Assembly: GCA_025362115.1 (NCBI GenBank)
Contig: JANYIK010000114.1
Coordinates: forward strand, 1-35,302
From: Methylophilaceae bacterium
Lineage (GTDB): Bacteria; Pseudomonadota; Gammaproteobacteria; Burkholderiales; Methylophilaceae
Length of the DNA stretch: 35,302 nt
Direction: 5' to 3'
The stretch's first letter is position 1, and each line of letters begins with the position of its first letter. Shown here piece by piece: positions 5,630-14,230 of the stretch. The notes beneath the pieces are model-generated. The model was given only the letters and a program-made list of their open reading frames with translations. It ran no database searches and was not told where the DNA came from. Position numbers and translations under genes: made by a program.

Positions 5630-7642
5630 ATGAAAAATTCCAATAGCCAGAGCCTAGAACTAACTACACATCTTAATAAAATTCAATATCGTGCAGATAT
5701 CGATGGCTTACGGGCGCTGGCAGTTATTTTTGTAGTTCTATTTCATGCTTTTCCACTACTATTAAGAGGTGGATTTGTTGGTGTTGACATCTTTTTTGTT
5801 ATTTCTGGCTTTCTTATTTCGACAATTATTATTAATGATCTTGAAAAACTAAATTTTAGTTTTATTGAATTTTACAGTCGCAGGATAAGACGTATCTTTC
5901 CTGCATTACTTCTTGTTCTAATATCTACCTATTCTGTCGGCTGGTTTGTACTGTTGGGTGACGAGTACACTCAACTTGGAAAACATCTTATGGCGGGTGC
6001 TGGATTCATTTCCAATCTAGTGCTTTGGAATGAGAGTGGATATTTTGACGCATTAGATGAAACCAAACCACTACTACATTTATGGTCGCTAGGAATCGAA
6101 GAGCAGTTTTATATCGTATGGCCATTTATATTATGGATTACATATAAGAAACGTTCCACCACTCTCGGTGTGCTACTGTCAATCACTCTCATATCATTCA
6201 TCTTAAATGTGCGAGGGATTCATTCGAATGTAACTGCCACGTTTTATTCACCGCTAACCCGATTATGGGAGTTATCGATAGGGTCATTATTAGCCTATTC
6301 CACGATGAAAGAAAATAATTTCGTGAGCAATCTTAAAGAAAAGATTTCTGTTCGGATAAGTGCGTTATTTCTTGGTAAGCCAGAAGAGGAAGCCTCTTTA
6401 TTAAATAATGTTCAGACAACATTAGGTGTTTTTCTGTTAATCGTAGCCGTGTGCCTGTGTAAAGAGAAGAGTTTTCCTGGTTTGTGGGCTGTTCTGCCAA
6501 CTTTAGGTACTGTATTAATTATTTCATCGGGCTCTTCTGACCATGATGCATGGTTTAACCGTAAAGTGCTTTCAAGTCAATTTTTAGTATGGTTTGGCTT
6601 GATAAGTTTTCCGCTGTACTTGTGGCACTGGCCACTTCTTGTACTTTTGCCCCGTATTATAAACGACACATCTTCACATGAAATTTTCACCAAGGTAATA
6701 TCAATTGCCATTTCAGTCGGTCTTGCTTGGATTACATACATTCTTATAGAACGGCGCTTCCGGTTTGGTGCATATTTAAAAGCCAAAACTCTATCGTTAA
6801 TCGTTTTAATGATCCTTGTAGGTGGTACTGGTTATTATTGCTTTAAAGAGAACGGTTTTAAGCGTAACGGATTAGGGGCTGGGTTTCCAAAAGTTGTTCA
6901 AGACTTGTCTGAGTATCATTACGACCCAAATGGGGCATATCGAGTTGATATTTGCCATCTGGATGAAGAAATTCAATTCAACAGTTTTGATAAATGCCCC
7001 GATCGGTGGGCGCCTAACGGTAAAAATATATTAATTTGGGGTGATTCACATGCAGCCCATCTATATCCTGGATACCAGACTAGGTATAGTCAGTCCTATT
7101 CAATTATTCAACGGACCGCTGGCTTTTGCCCCCCGATACTGAATGATAACTTTAAGGGTACGAAGTACTGCCGGGAAATGAATGGGTATGTTTTTGATGA
7201 GATAAAAAAACAAAGGCCAGAAAGGGTGGTTCTTTCAGCAAACTGGGCTAAAGATAAATATAATTGGCAAGCCGTTGAGAAGACTGTTCTTGCATTGCAG
7301 GCAGTTGGGATAAAAAACATAGACTTGATTGGACCTGTCCCGCGGTGGGATAAACCATTGTCTAAATTGGCTCGACGATACATTATGAACCATCAACCTT
7401 TGTATCATATTCCGTATCGGATCAACTCTGGATTGAGTACCAAAGTTTTTAAGCTTGATGAGAAGATGCGAAATTTTTCAGCCCGTTTGCATATACGATA
7501 TATTTCAGCAACGGATATTTTTTGCAATGTCGAAGGGTGCGTTACTCGATCAGGTGATTCAGTGGATACCTTGGTTGCTTGGGACAACGCGCATCTTACA
7601 AAGGCTGGTTCGGAATTTTTAGTCTCTCATTTTCCGAACTAG
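5630..7642 (+). CDS. Membrane O-acyltransferase with C-terminal SGNH domain (OafA/OatA type)
   Basis: 670 residues. The N-terminal ~400 form an acyltransferase-3 membrane domain: RADIDGLRALAVIFVVLFH with the essential His39, then GGFVGVDIFFVISGFLIS, SRRIRRIFPALL, HLWSLGIEEQFYIVWP and about ten hydrophobic segments. After a linker comes a periplasmic SGNH esterase-like domain with WGDSHAAH (nucleophile Ser473) and the catalytic DNAH (Asp652, His655) near the end. Such proteins move acetyl groups across the inner membrane onto O-antigen, peptidoglycan or other glycans. The gene is strikingly AT-rich, with T/A-ending codons throughout, unlike both flanks, and is a lone gene between unrelated units, so horizontal acquisition is likely. 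No clear Shine-Dalgarno precedes the ATG. The substrate cannot be told from sequence. Confidence 0.92.
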   Translation: MKNSNSQSLELTTHLNKIQYRADIDGLRALAVIFVVLFHAFPLLLRGGFVGVDIFFVISGFLISTIIINDLEKLNFSFIEFYSRRIRRIFPALLLVLISTYSVGWFVLLGDEYTQLGKHLMAGAGFISNLVLWNESGYFDALDETKPLLHLWSLGIEEQFYIVWPFILWITYKKRSTTLGVLLSITLISFILNVRGIHSNVTATFYSPLTRLWELSIGSLLAYSTMKENNFVSNLKEKISVRISALFLGKPEEEASLLNNVQTTLGVFLLIVAVCLCKEKSFPGLWAVLPTLGTVLIISSGSSDHDAWFNRKVLSSQFLVWFGLISFPLYLWHWPLLVLLPRIINDTSSHEIFTKVISIAISVGLAWITYILIERRFRFGAYLKAKTLSLIVLMILVGGTGYYCFKENGFKRNGLGAGFPKVVQDLSEYHYDPNGAYRVDICHLDEEIQFNSFDKCPDRWAPNGKNILIWGDSHAAHLYPGYQTRYSQSYSIIQRTAGFCPPILNDNFKGTKYCREMNGYVFDEIKKQRPERVVLSANWAKDKYNWQAVEKTVLALQAVGIKNIDLIGPVPRWDKPLSKLARRYIMNHQPLYHIPYRINSGLSTKVFKLDEKMRNFSARLHIRYISATDIFCNVEGCVTRSGDSVDTLVAWDNAHLTKAGSEFLVSHFPN

Positions 7643-7783
7643 ACAGCCGACAATTTTACACTCTTGAAAAGCAATTTATTTTGGCAGCATGAAAATGCCA
7701 TTGACTGATAACAAACGAGCACTGTATGTTCGGTTATGGGAAAAATGACCGGCAAGAATGGGGCTGCTACCGACACCCAAGCT
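7643..7783. other. Convergent gap without recognisable features
   Basis: 141 bases between the acyltransferase gene (+) and hpnO (-). Only a weak 5-bp TGGCA/TGCCA repeat near 7682 is visible, without a T-run. The base composition returns from AT-rich to the background level here, so it may be one border of the acquired segment. Confidence 0.4.
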
Positions 7784-9172
7784 TTACCCCGCCTTATTCT
7801 TCAAAGCGTGCCCCGCCAGCGTCTTGCCCAAGTCCCATATCGCCCCCGGCACTTTGTGGGTATCGGCGATGACCTGATCGGTGGCGTTGATTATCCAGCT
7901 CACGTCTTCGTCGCCTATCACCAGCGGTGGTAACCATTTAACGACATTCATGCCGTGTCCGGCTACTTGGCTGAGGATGCGATGCTGCTTGAATAACGGG
8001 ATGGCGATCATCTGGCTGAACAAGCCTTTATTCGCGGCCTCCAGCAGGCTCCATGCGGCTTTGAGTGACAAGCTCTTGGGTGAGCCGAACTCTAGCGCGA
8101 TCATCAAACCCTGACCGCGTACTTCCTTGAGGAATTCGTATTTGGGGACTAGCGCTTGCAGTGCAGCAAGCAGTTGCTCGCCGCGTCGCGCGGCATTTTC
8201 CACTAACTTTTCTTCGGTGATGACATCCAGCGTCGCAATCCCCGCCGCCATTGCCATATTGTTCTTTGAGAACGTGGAGCCATGTACCACGGCTCTATCC
8301 ATGCGATTGAACACACGCTCCATGACGTGGCTGGTCATGGCGACTGCGCCGACAGGCACGAAACCACCGGATAGCGCCTTGGCCATCAGTATCATGTCGG
8401 GTTCATCAACGCCATAATGCTCTATGGCCCAGAACTTGCCGGTGCGCCCCAAGCCAGTCTGCACCTCGTCGGCCACCACCAGCGCACCGTGTTTGCGGCA
8501 TAGTTGTGCGGCTTCACGCAAGAATCCTGGCGCGGGCAGGTTGACGCCCTTGCCTTGAATCGGCTCGAAGATAAGCGCCGCCACATCACCGCGCGACAAT
8601 TCATGCTCAAGTGCAGCCAAGTCATTGAACGGCACAGTGACCACATCCGCCAGCAATGGCCCGAAACCTTGGCGGAACACGTTCTCGCTGGTGACCGACA
8701 GTGCGCCTAGCGTCAACCCATGATAACCATGGTCGAAGCTGATGATTTTGGAACGGCCTGTGGTGTAGCGGGAAAACTTGATCGCGGCTTCCACTGCTTC
8801 GGCTCCGGAAGAACAGAAGAACATGCGGCGCAGGTTGCCAGGGCAGTGCGACAATATTTTCTTGGCCAGGATACCGGAGAGCAAGGACACATCCAGTTGC
8901 ACCAAGTCCGGCAATTGACCCCCCAGCACGCCCTGTAACGCGGCAACAATCTTGGGGTGGTTGCGTCCCATGGCAAATACGCCGAAACCCGCCAGCAAAT
9001 CAAGGTAGCGCTGCCCCTCGGCATCAAACAGATACGGCCCTTCGGCGCGTGTATAGGTTCGGTCATAGCCTATGGTCTTGAGCATCTTGACCATCTGCGC
9101 GTTCAGGTGTTCTTCGTGCAGCTCGAATCTGTTACCCGTTTGTTGGCTTAGCCATTCACTACCATTTTCCAC
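7784..9172 (-). CDS. hpnO: Hopanoid-associated class III aminotransferase HpnO
   Basis: PLP-dependent fold-type I, class III aminotransferase (462 aa). Motifs: SSGAEAVEAAIKFSR for cofactor binding, HGYHGLTLGALS, EPIQGKGVN, the DEVQTGLGRTGKFWA aspartate segment and Schiff-base Lys265 in ILMAKALSGG. General family members act on ornithine or aspartate-type substrates. Position directly after hpnG in a squalene-hopene cluster, and the extended N- and C-terminal segments, point to HpnO, which aminates the C35 side chain to give aminobacteriohopanetriol. It is the last gene of the sqs-shc-hpnG-hpnO unit, 16 bases after hpnG. The 141-bp convergent gap to the acyltransferase gene holds no clear terminator. 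Confidence 0.9.
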   Translation of the reverse strand: MENGSEWLSQQTGNRFELHEEHLNAQMVKMLKTIGYDRTYTRAEGPYLFDAEGQRYLDLLAGFGVFAMGRNHPKIVAALQGVLGGQLPDLVQLDVSLLSGILAKKILSHCPGNLRRMFFCSSGAEAVEAAIKFSRYTTGRSKIISFDHGYHGLTLGALSVTSENVFRQGFGPLLADVVTVPFNDLAALEHELSRGDVAALIFEPIQGKGVNLPAPGFLREAAQLCRKHGALVVADEVQTGLGRTGKFWAIEHYGVDEPDMILMAKALSGGFVPVGAVAMTSHVMERVFNRMDRAVVHGSTFSKNNMAMAAGIATLDVITEEKLVENAARRGEQLLAALQALVPKYEFLKEVRGQGLMIALEFGSPKSLSLKAAWSLLEAANKGLFSQMIAIPLFKQHRILSQVAGHGMNVVKWLPPLVIGDEDVSWIINATDQVIADTHKVPGAIWDLGKTLAGHALKNKAG

Positions 9173-9188
9173 TATTGCATCCCTTTTT

Positions 9189-9875
9189 TCAGAGTTTGCT
9201 CAATACGCCACTAGTGCGGCGCAGAGTGGCCGCAGCAAGATCAAACCGTGTTTTTAATGGCCATAATGCAGCTAAGTCAGCAGGATGACGCAATAAGTTC
9301 GCCGCAAGGCGCAAACCATATATTTCACCCAGCGGATTCAGTGCGCCGTCCAAGCTCGCAGGAAGGCTATCATGGCAGGTATCTGCAACCGCTCTCAGCA
9401 CCAGCCCGGGGACGCTGTGACGCTGTGCAACGCGCAATACTGCGGCACTTTCCATATCTACTGCCACCGCACCGCTGGTTTCTGCCAAGCGCCGCTTCTC
9501 TGTCGTGCTATTTACCGCAACCCTTGATTCGACAATAGGTCGCGCATCCGCTGGCATCTGTAGTGCTTGCAATAGTTTGTTGCGCCACAATTCGTCAACC
9601 GCAAGCTCCACGCCGTCGGCACCCTTTACCTGTGTCGGAACTAATAGTGAACCAGCCTCTACGTCGTCCACCAAACCACCGGCGCAGCCCCAGCTTACCA
9701 ACACGTTTACGCCGAGTTTAACCAGCGCTTCGGCGGCAAGTTCGGCACGTGCTGCGCCCATGCCACCTACACACGCAGCCACGCCATCAGCACTCACCAC
9801 CTTGCCCATCACTACATGCTTCAAGCCCAGTATGTGCGCCTCGCGCTTGAGCGCGACGACTATGCCGATGGGCAT
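9189..9875 (-). CDS. hpnG: Hopanoid nucleoside phosphorylase-like HpnG
   Basis: 228 residues of the MTA/SAH nucleosidase (purine nucleoside phosphorylase) superfamily. The N-terminal IGIVVALKREAHIL, the GMGAARAELAAEAL and VSWGCAGGL core strands, and AVDMESAAVLRVA with the ribose-binding Met-Glu are all visible. In hopanoid producers HpnG removes adenine from adenosylhopane to give ribosylhopane (or its phosphate), the step after HpnH. The start ATG lies inside the end of shc (16-base overlap), which indicates translational coupling. The family is shorter and more divergent than Pfs/MtnN enzymes; genome context makes the HpnG call strong. Confidence 0.92.
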   Translation of the reverse strand: MPIGIVVALKREAHILGLKHVVMGKVVSADGVAACVGGMGAARAELAAEALVKLGVNVLVSWGCAGGLVDDVEAGSLLVPTQVKGADGVELAVDELWRNKLLQALQMPADARPIVESRVAVNSTTEKRRLAETSGAVAVDMESAAVLRVAQRHSVPGLVLRAVADTCHDSLPASLDGALNPLGEIYGLRLAANLLRHPADLAALWPLKTRFDLAAATLRRTSGVLSKL

Positions 9876-11815
9876 GAGTTTGTTGCCAGGTCAGCCGCCA
9901 GATAGCGCGCCAGCGCCCACAACGGGAAATATTTATCGTAACCGTGGTACTTCAGGTAAAACACTTTGGGGAAACCCGGCGCGGTGAAGTAGTTGTCATA
10001 CCACACGCCATCTGCGGCTTGCGCGCGCGTCAGAAAGGCGATGCCGCGTTCAACTTCCGGCGAACGGCCTTCCGCTGCCAGCAAGCCCAGCAGAGCCCAA
10101 GCGGTTTGGAATGCGGTGCTGGCTAGTGCTGTGCCGTGCAATGAGCGGTCTGCATAGCTGTCTTGGGTTTCGCCCCAGCCACCGTCAGCGCGCTGTTTGC
10201 TTTTCAGCCAGACTATCGCTTTTTGTACGCGTGGCTGATTCATCGCCACGCCCGCTGCTTGCAGCGCTATCAGCACCGACCATGCGCCGTAAATATAATT
10301 GCTACCCCAGCGCCCGAACCAACTGCCGTCGGATTCCTGCTCGCGCCAGATATAGTCCAAACAGCGATCAACCGCTGGTTGATAGCGTGCATCACGCTTT
10401 GCCAGCGGCGCCAACAGCATCAGACAACGCGCACTCACGTCCACCGTTGGTGGATCCAGCAGTGCGCCGTGGTCGGCGAAGGGAATAGAGTTGAGGTAAT
10501 AATGCGTGTTATCTACGTCGAAAGCGGCAAATCCGCCGCCAGCCGATTGCATGCCGTTCACCCAATCAGCGGCACGACGCACGTTGTCTGCAAACTCAGG
10601 CGCTTGTGACTGCATCATGGCGTAGGCAATAACCGCCGTGTCGTCCACGTCGGGATAATAGCTATTGTTGAATTGAAACGCCCAGCCGCCGCCCGCGATG
10701 TCTGGCGCACTGTCGCGCCAATCGCCAGCCTCGTCTGTGGTCAATTGTTTGCTGGCGCACCAGCGCAAAGCATTTTCAACCGCTTTGCTGATCGTGGCAT
10801 CGTGGCTGGTTCGCAGCACTTCTTGCAAACTCAGCGTGGCTAGGCCGGTGTCCCATATTGGCGAGGCACAAGGCTGACAATAAGCGTAATCGTCATGCTC
10901 CACCACCAGCAAGTCAATGGCGCGGCGTGCTGTGACAACTCGAGGATCACTTGGCGGAATACCCAAAGCCAGCATCGCTTCATAGGCATTAACCATCGCC
11001 GGAAAAATCGCCCCCAAGCCATCTTCGCCATTGAGCCTGGCCTCGAACCATTCCAGCGCAAGGCGCGTGGCGCGGCGGCGCATGGCTTTGGGAATCAGCG
11101 GTTCGATGAAGGTGCGGCCTATTTTGTCTAGCAACAGAAAGAATTTACCCGTGCGGGTTTGGATGGAGTCGAAGTAGCTAGTTTCTTGTTCCGGATCAAC
11201 GTGGAACAACTCAGCAACGCCAATCTTTTTGGGATTTTTAGCTTTGACTTTAAGCGTAGTCAGCACGAACAGCGGCACCATCACCGTGCGCGACCAGTAA
11301 GACACTTTACTCAAGTGGAAGAAAAACCATTTTGGCAGCAGCATGATTTCGACCGGAATATACGGCACTCCGCGCCACGGTAGCTGCTCGAACATGGCCA
11401 ATGCGATACGAGTGAACACATTGGCATGTGCCGCACCACCGTGCACTAACACATATCTACGCGCCTGTTCCATGTGGGCTGAATCAATATCGTCACCCGC
11501 CAACTTAAGTGCATAATAGGTCTTGATGGTGCAACTGAGATCACCCTCGCCGCCTGTGTACAGAGGCCACGAACCATCGGTGTTTTGCCGTGCCCGCAGA
11601 TAGCACCCAATCTTGGTTTCCAGCGCAGTGTCAATGTCATCCACATAGTGGCGCATCATGATGTATTCAGATGGAATCGTGCAGTCGGCCTCCAGCTCGT
11701 ACACCCAATAACCATTGGCGTGCTGATGGCTCAGAATGTTACGTACCGCAGCATCCAATGCGGCTTTGCTGGTGGCTTCAAGAGTGTCGGTGGAAAATTC
11801 AGTCAATTTATTCAT
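9860..11815 (-). CDS. shc: Squalene-hopene cyclase
   Basis: Monotopic membrane enzyme cyclising squalene to hopene/hopanol. About 651 residues, normal for the family. The catalytic DXDD motif is PDVDDTAV at about residues 389-392. Repeated QW motifs are scattered through the protein (for example QNTDGSWPLY, EQESDGSWFGRWGSNYIYG, KQRADGGWGETQDSY, AADGVWYDNYF). The C-terminal FPKVFYLKYHGYDKYFPLWALARY is typical. The track starts at TTG 11821, overlapping the sqs stop; I prefer ATG 11815, two bases past that stop. Neither has a strong ribosome site, consistent with coupling. Also called hpnF. The downstream end overlaps hpnG. Confidence 0.97.
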   Translation of the reverse strand: MNKLTEFSTDTLEATSKAALDAAVRNILSHQHANGYWVYELEADCTIPSEYIMMRHYVDDIDTALETKIGCYLRARQNTDGSWPLYTGGEGDLSCTIKTYYALKLAGDDIDSAHMEQARRYVLVHGGAAHANVFTRIALAMFEQLPWRGVPYIPVEIMLLPKWFFFHLSKVSYWSRTVMVPLFVLTTLKVKAKNPKKIGVAELFHVDPEQETSYFDSIQTRTGKFFLLLDKIGRTFIEPLIPKAMRRRATRLALEWFEARLNGEDGLGAIFPAMVNAYEAMLALGIPPSDPRVVTARRAIDLLVVEHDDYAYCQPCASPIWDTGLATLSLQEVLRTSHDATISKAVENALRWCASKQLTTDEAGDWRDSAPDIAGGGWAFQFNNSYYPDVDDTAVIAYAMMQSQAPEFADNVRRAADWVNGMQSAGGGFAAFDVDNTHYYLNSIPFADHGALLDPPTVDVSARCLMLLAPLAKRDARYQPAVDRCLDYIWREQESDGSWFGRWGSNYIYGAWSVLIALQAAGVAMNQPRVQKAIVWLKSKQRADGGWGETQDSYADRSLHGTALASTAFQTAWALLGLLAAEGRSPEVERGIAFLTRAQAADGVWYDNYFTAPGFPKVFYLKYHGYDKYFPLWALARYLAADLATNSCPSA

Positions 11816-11817
11816 AG

Positions 11818-12888
11818 TCAATGCGCTAAAGCTAAAACGCTGGCGGCGACCGGGGCGGGGTGGGAAGTCGGCAAGCCTTGCGACATAGCCGCGAACACCA
11901 AGCGCAGCGCAAGGTCGGAACGGTGTGTGATACGGCTTAAACCAATAGTGGTATGCACCTCGCGACGTGTGATTTTAACTTCCGTAGCAGAAGAAAAATG
12001 CCGATGACGATTGATGCGACGCAATGTCAGCACCGCCATGCCTATCGCCCACAGACAAAAATCGCGTACGCCGACGTGACGTTTCGGAATGCGCAAAGTG
12101 TATTCCAAGGCATTGCGCAAATGGCCGTGAGCGGTGGCTATCAATTCCTCCATTGCTGCGGCGTAGGCGACATCGGTATTGGGGGAAAGCTGCGTCAAAT
12201 CGTATCCCACAGTAGAAAACACCGAGCGTGGCAACCAGATTACACCGCGTGAGCGGTCATCCCACATGTCTTTGAGGATGTTGGTCATCTGCAAGCCTTG
12301 ACCAAAAGAAACGCTGAGTGGCAATAGTTGATCGCGTTGCCGCAAGATTTCCGGGTCGAACTCACAAAACAAATCGGTGAGCATTTCACCCACCACACCC
12401 GCCACATAGTAGCAATAGCGCGACATATCTTCCATGTCATCAAGGCCACGTGACAAATCACGTCCTTGATAAACCCCCATGCCGTGCGACATGATACGGA
12501 TACAGCGTTCCAGAGCATGGCGCTCAGCCGCGCTGAAGCCATGCGTAATCGCCACCACACGAGAGGTAGCGGCGATTAATTCATGTTCGGCGGGCAGGGT
12601 GGCTTGAGACAGGCGTGGCGCAAGCTGCGTGGTGAAATCTGCGGCAGAGGCTTGATTTGCAACCACTTGTGAGAACAAATCGCAGAACTGGTTTTTCTCC
12701 TCACGAGTCAGTTCCACTTCGTCCTCCACCGTATCCACAATGCGACACAGCAGATAGGCGTTAGCCACCGCCCGCGATAGCGGCAAAGGCAAACGAGGGA
12801 TGGTGAGCGCAAACGTCCGCGAAACGCCCAGCAAAAAGTGAGCTTGCAGCGCATCGTCGTCAAGTTGTGTGAAAGTGGCTTCAGCCAT
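11818..12888 (-). CDS. sqs: Squalene synthase, eukaryotic-like (Sqs)
   Basis: 356 residues, longer than HpnC or HpnD (about 280). It follows the farnesyl-diphosphate farnesyltransferase pattern: SRTFALTIPRLPLPL, AYLLCRIVDTVEDE with the first aspartate motif at residues 52-57, YCYYVAGVVGEMLTDLF, and QMTNILKDMWDD as the second aspartate motif (about 203-211). These match the human-type enzyme motifs as I recall them (YCHYVAGLVG), not the shorter phytoene-synthase-like HpnC/D. It would condense two FPP via presqualene diphosphate and reduce to squalene with NADPH. First gene of the hopanoid unit; its stop adjoins the shc start. It lacks the long C-terminal membrane anchor of the eukaryotic enzyme. 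Confidence 0.88.
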   Translation of the reverse strand: MAEATFTQLDDDALQAHFLLGVSRTFALTIPRLPLPLSRAVANAYLLCRIVDTVEDEVELTREEKNQFCDLFSQVVANQASAADFTTQLAPRLSQATLPAEHELIAATSRVVAITHGFSAAERHALERCIRIMSHGMGVYQGRDLSRGLDDMEDMSRYCYYVAGVVGEMLTDLFCEFDPEILRQRDQLLPLSVSFGQGLQMTNILKDMWDDRSRGVIWLPRSVFSTVGYDLTQLSPNTDVAYAAAMEELIATAHGHLRNALEYTLRIPKRHVGVRDFCLWAIGMAVLTLRRINRHRHFSSATEVKITRREVHTTIGLSRITHRSDLALRLVFAAMSQGLPTSHPAPVAASVLALAH

Positions 12889-13094
12889 GTCGGCGATGAT
12901 TTAATTTGTAAACCTAAGTCGCGTCATATTACCGTAATTTTAATGCCAAAGAAACCCGTGGCTAGCATGAATGAAGCGGCATTACAAAGCCACGGCACAC
13001 CAATTTATGGCGGTTTAGTGTAAACTTATAAGACTAATTTGCGGTGCCTACTGTTGAGCGCCGCTGCCCTTTTTTAAAATTTCAGGAGCACTGC
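12889..13094. promoter_or_regulatory. Divergent control region sqs / hpnH with inverted repeat
   Basis: The 206-bp gap carries promoters for both arms of the hopanoid locus. A perfect 8-bp inverted repeat CCGTGGCT (12956-12963) / AGCCACGG (12988-12995), 24 bases apart, lies near the middle. A TTATAA at about 13026 could be the -10 for hpnH. No good -35 was found for either direction. The repeat may be an operator or an mRNA hairpin; the choice cannot be made by eye. Confidence 0.5.
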
Positions 13095-14198
13095 ATGAGT
13101 GTGCCGTTAAGACTACAAGCCGCAGTCGCCCGTTATCTCATCAAGCAAAAACTTGCGCGTCGTGAACGTTACCCATTGGTATTGATGCTTGAACCCTTGT
13201 TCAAATGCAATCTGGCCTGTGCCGGTTGCGGTAAGATTGACTATCCGGACGACATTCTGGATCAACGTATCAGCGTTGAGGACGCGCTAGGCGCCGCCGA
13301 TGAATGCGGCGCGCCTATTGTCTCTATTGCTGGCGGTGAGCCCTTGCTGCATAAGGAGTTACCTCAAATCGTCGCGGGCCTGATCGAGCGCAAAAAATAT
13401 ATCTATCTTTGCACCAATGCTTTATTGCTTAGTAAACGCATAGACGACTATCAACCATCGCCATACTTGTCGTTTTCCATACACTTGGACGGTATGAAAG
13501 ATCGGCACGACACCTCGGTGTGCCAGACCGGTGTATTTGAACGCGCGGTGGAAGCCGTCAAACTTGCACTAGGCAAGGGTTTCCGCGTCAGCGTCAACTG
13601 CACTTTGTTCCAGGGGGAGCCGCCGGAAGAAGTCGCCGAGTTTTTGGATTTCTGTACCGAACTAGGCGTGGAATCTATCACTCTTGCCTCAGGTTTCAGC
13701 TACGAACACGCGCCACGTCAGGACATCTTCATCCCCACCACTGACGGCAAACAGTTGTTCCGTTCCGTATTCGCTATCGGTAAACGCCTGAAAAAACGCT
13801 GGCCGCTCAATCATTCGCCTTTGTATATGGATTTTTTGGCGGGCAACCAAACCTTCCATTGCACCCCGTGGGGAAACCCGACGCGCAACGTGTTTGGCTG
13901 GCAAAAGCCCTGCTATTTGTTGGTTGACGAAGGCTACGCGCCCACATTCAAAAGTCTGATGGAAGATACGCCTTGGGAAAAATATGGCACTGCTAACAAC
14001 CCCAAATGCGCCAACTGCACCGCACACTGCGGCTATGAACCCACAGCCGTCAACGAAGCCCTCCGCCGTCCGTGGAAAGCGCTGTCCGTAGGCTTGTTTG
14101 GTCCACGCACCAGCGGTGCACTGGCACCAGCGGTTGCTCGCAATTACACCCTTCCTGAGCCTAAACGACCCGTAATTCGGGTGGAGTCTGTTTGTTAA
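13095..14198 (+). CDS. hpnH: Adenosyl-hopene transferase HpnH (radical SAM)
   Basis: Radical SAM enzyme that adds the 5'-deoxyadenosyl radical to hopene, giving adenosylhopane, the first step of C35 side-chain building. 367 residues from the ATG at 13095, which has AGGAG seven bases upstream; the track's earlier start is an open-frame extension. The [4Fe-4S] site is CNLACAGC (Cys38, Cys42, Cys45). SIAGGEPLLH is the SAM-binding GGE motif. C-terminal cysteines (CANCTAHCGYEPTA) match the HpnH C-terminal region. MEPLF-type LEPLFKCNLAC and SFSIHLDGMKDRHD are HpnH hallmarks. Divergent from sqs-shc-hpnG-hpnO, so both directions serve one pathway. Confidence 0.96.
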   Translation: MSVPLRLQAAVARYLIKQKLARRERYPLVLMLEPLFKCNLACAGCGKIDYPDDILDQRISVEDALGAADECGAPIVSIAGGEPLLHKELPQIVAGLIERKKYIYLCTNALLLSKRIDDYQPSPYLSFSIHLDGMKDRHDTSVCQTGVFERAVEAVKLALGKGFRVSVNCTLFQGEPPEEVAEFLDFCTELGVESITLASGFSYEHAPRQDIFIPTTDGKQLFRSVFAIGKRLKKRWPLNHSPLYMDFLAGNQTFHCTPWGNPTRNVFGWQKPCYLLVDEGYAPTFKSLMEDTPWEKYGTANNPKCANCTAHCGYEPTAVNEALRRPWKALSVGLFGPRTSGALAPAVARNYTLPEPKRPVIRVESVC

Positions 14199-14230
14199 CT
14201 CTGTAAATTATACGTAATTAGGATTAGGTT

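Noticed and set aside
5440-5646. 68-aa plus-strand ORF between the DUF1993 gene and the acyltransferase gene
   Set aside because: It starts inside the large stem-loop, has no ribosome site, a non-protein-like composition, and runs into the acyltransferase start. The hairpins explain the sequence better.
9505-9987. 160-aa Ala/Thr/Pro-rich plus-strand ORF
   Set aside because: Antisense shadow of hpnG and the end of shc, both of which are full-length family members.
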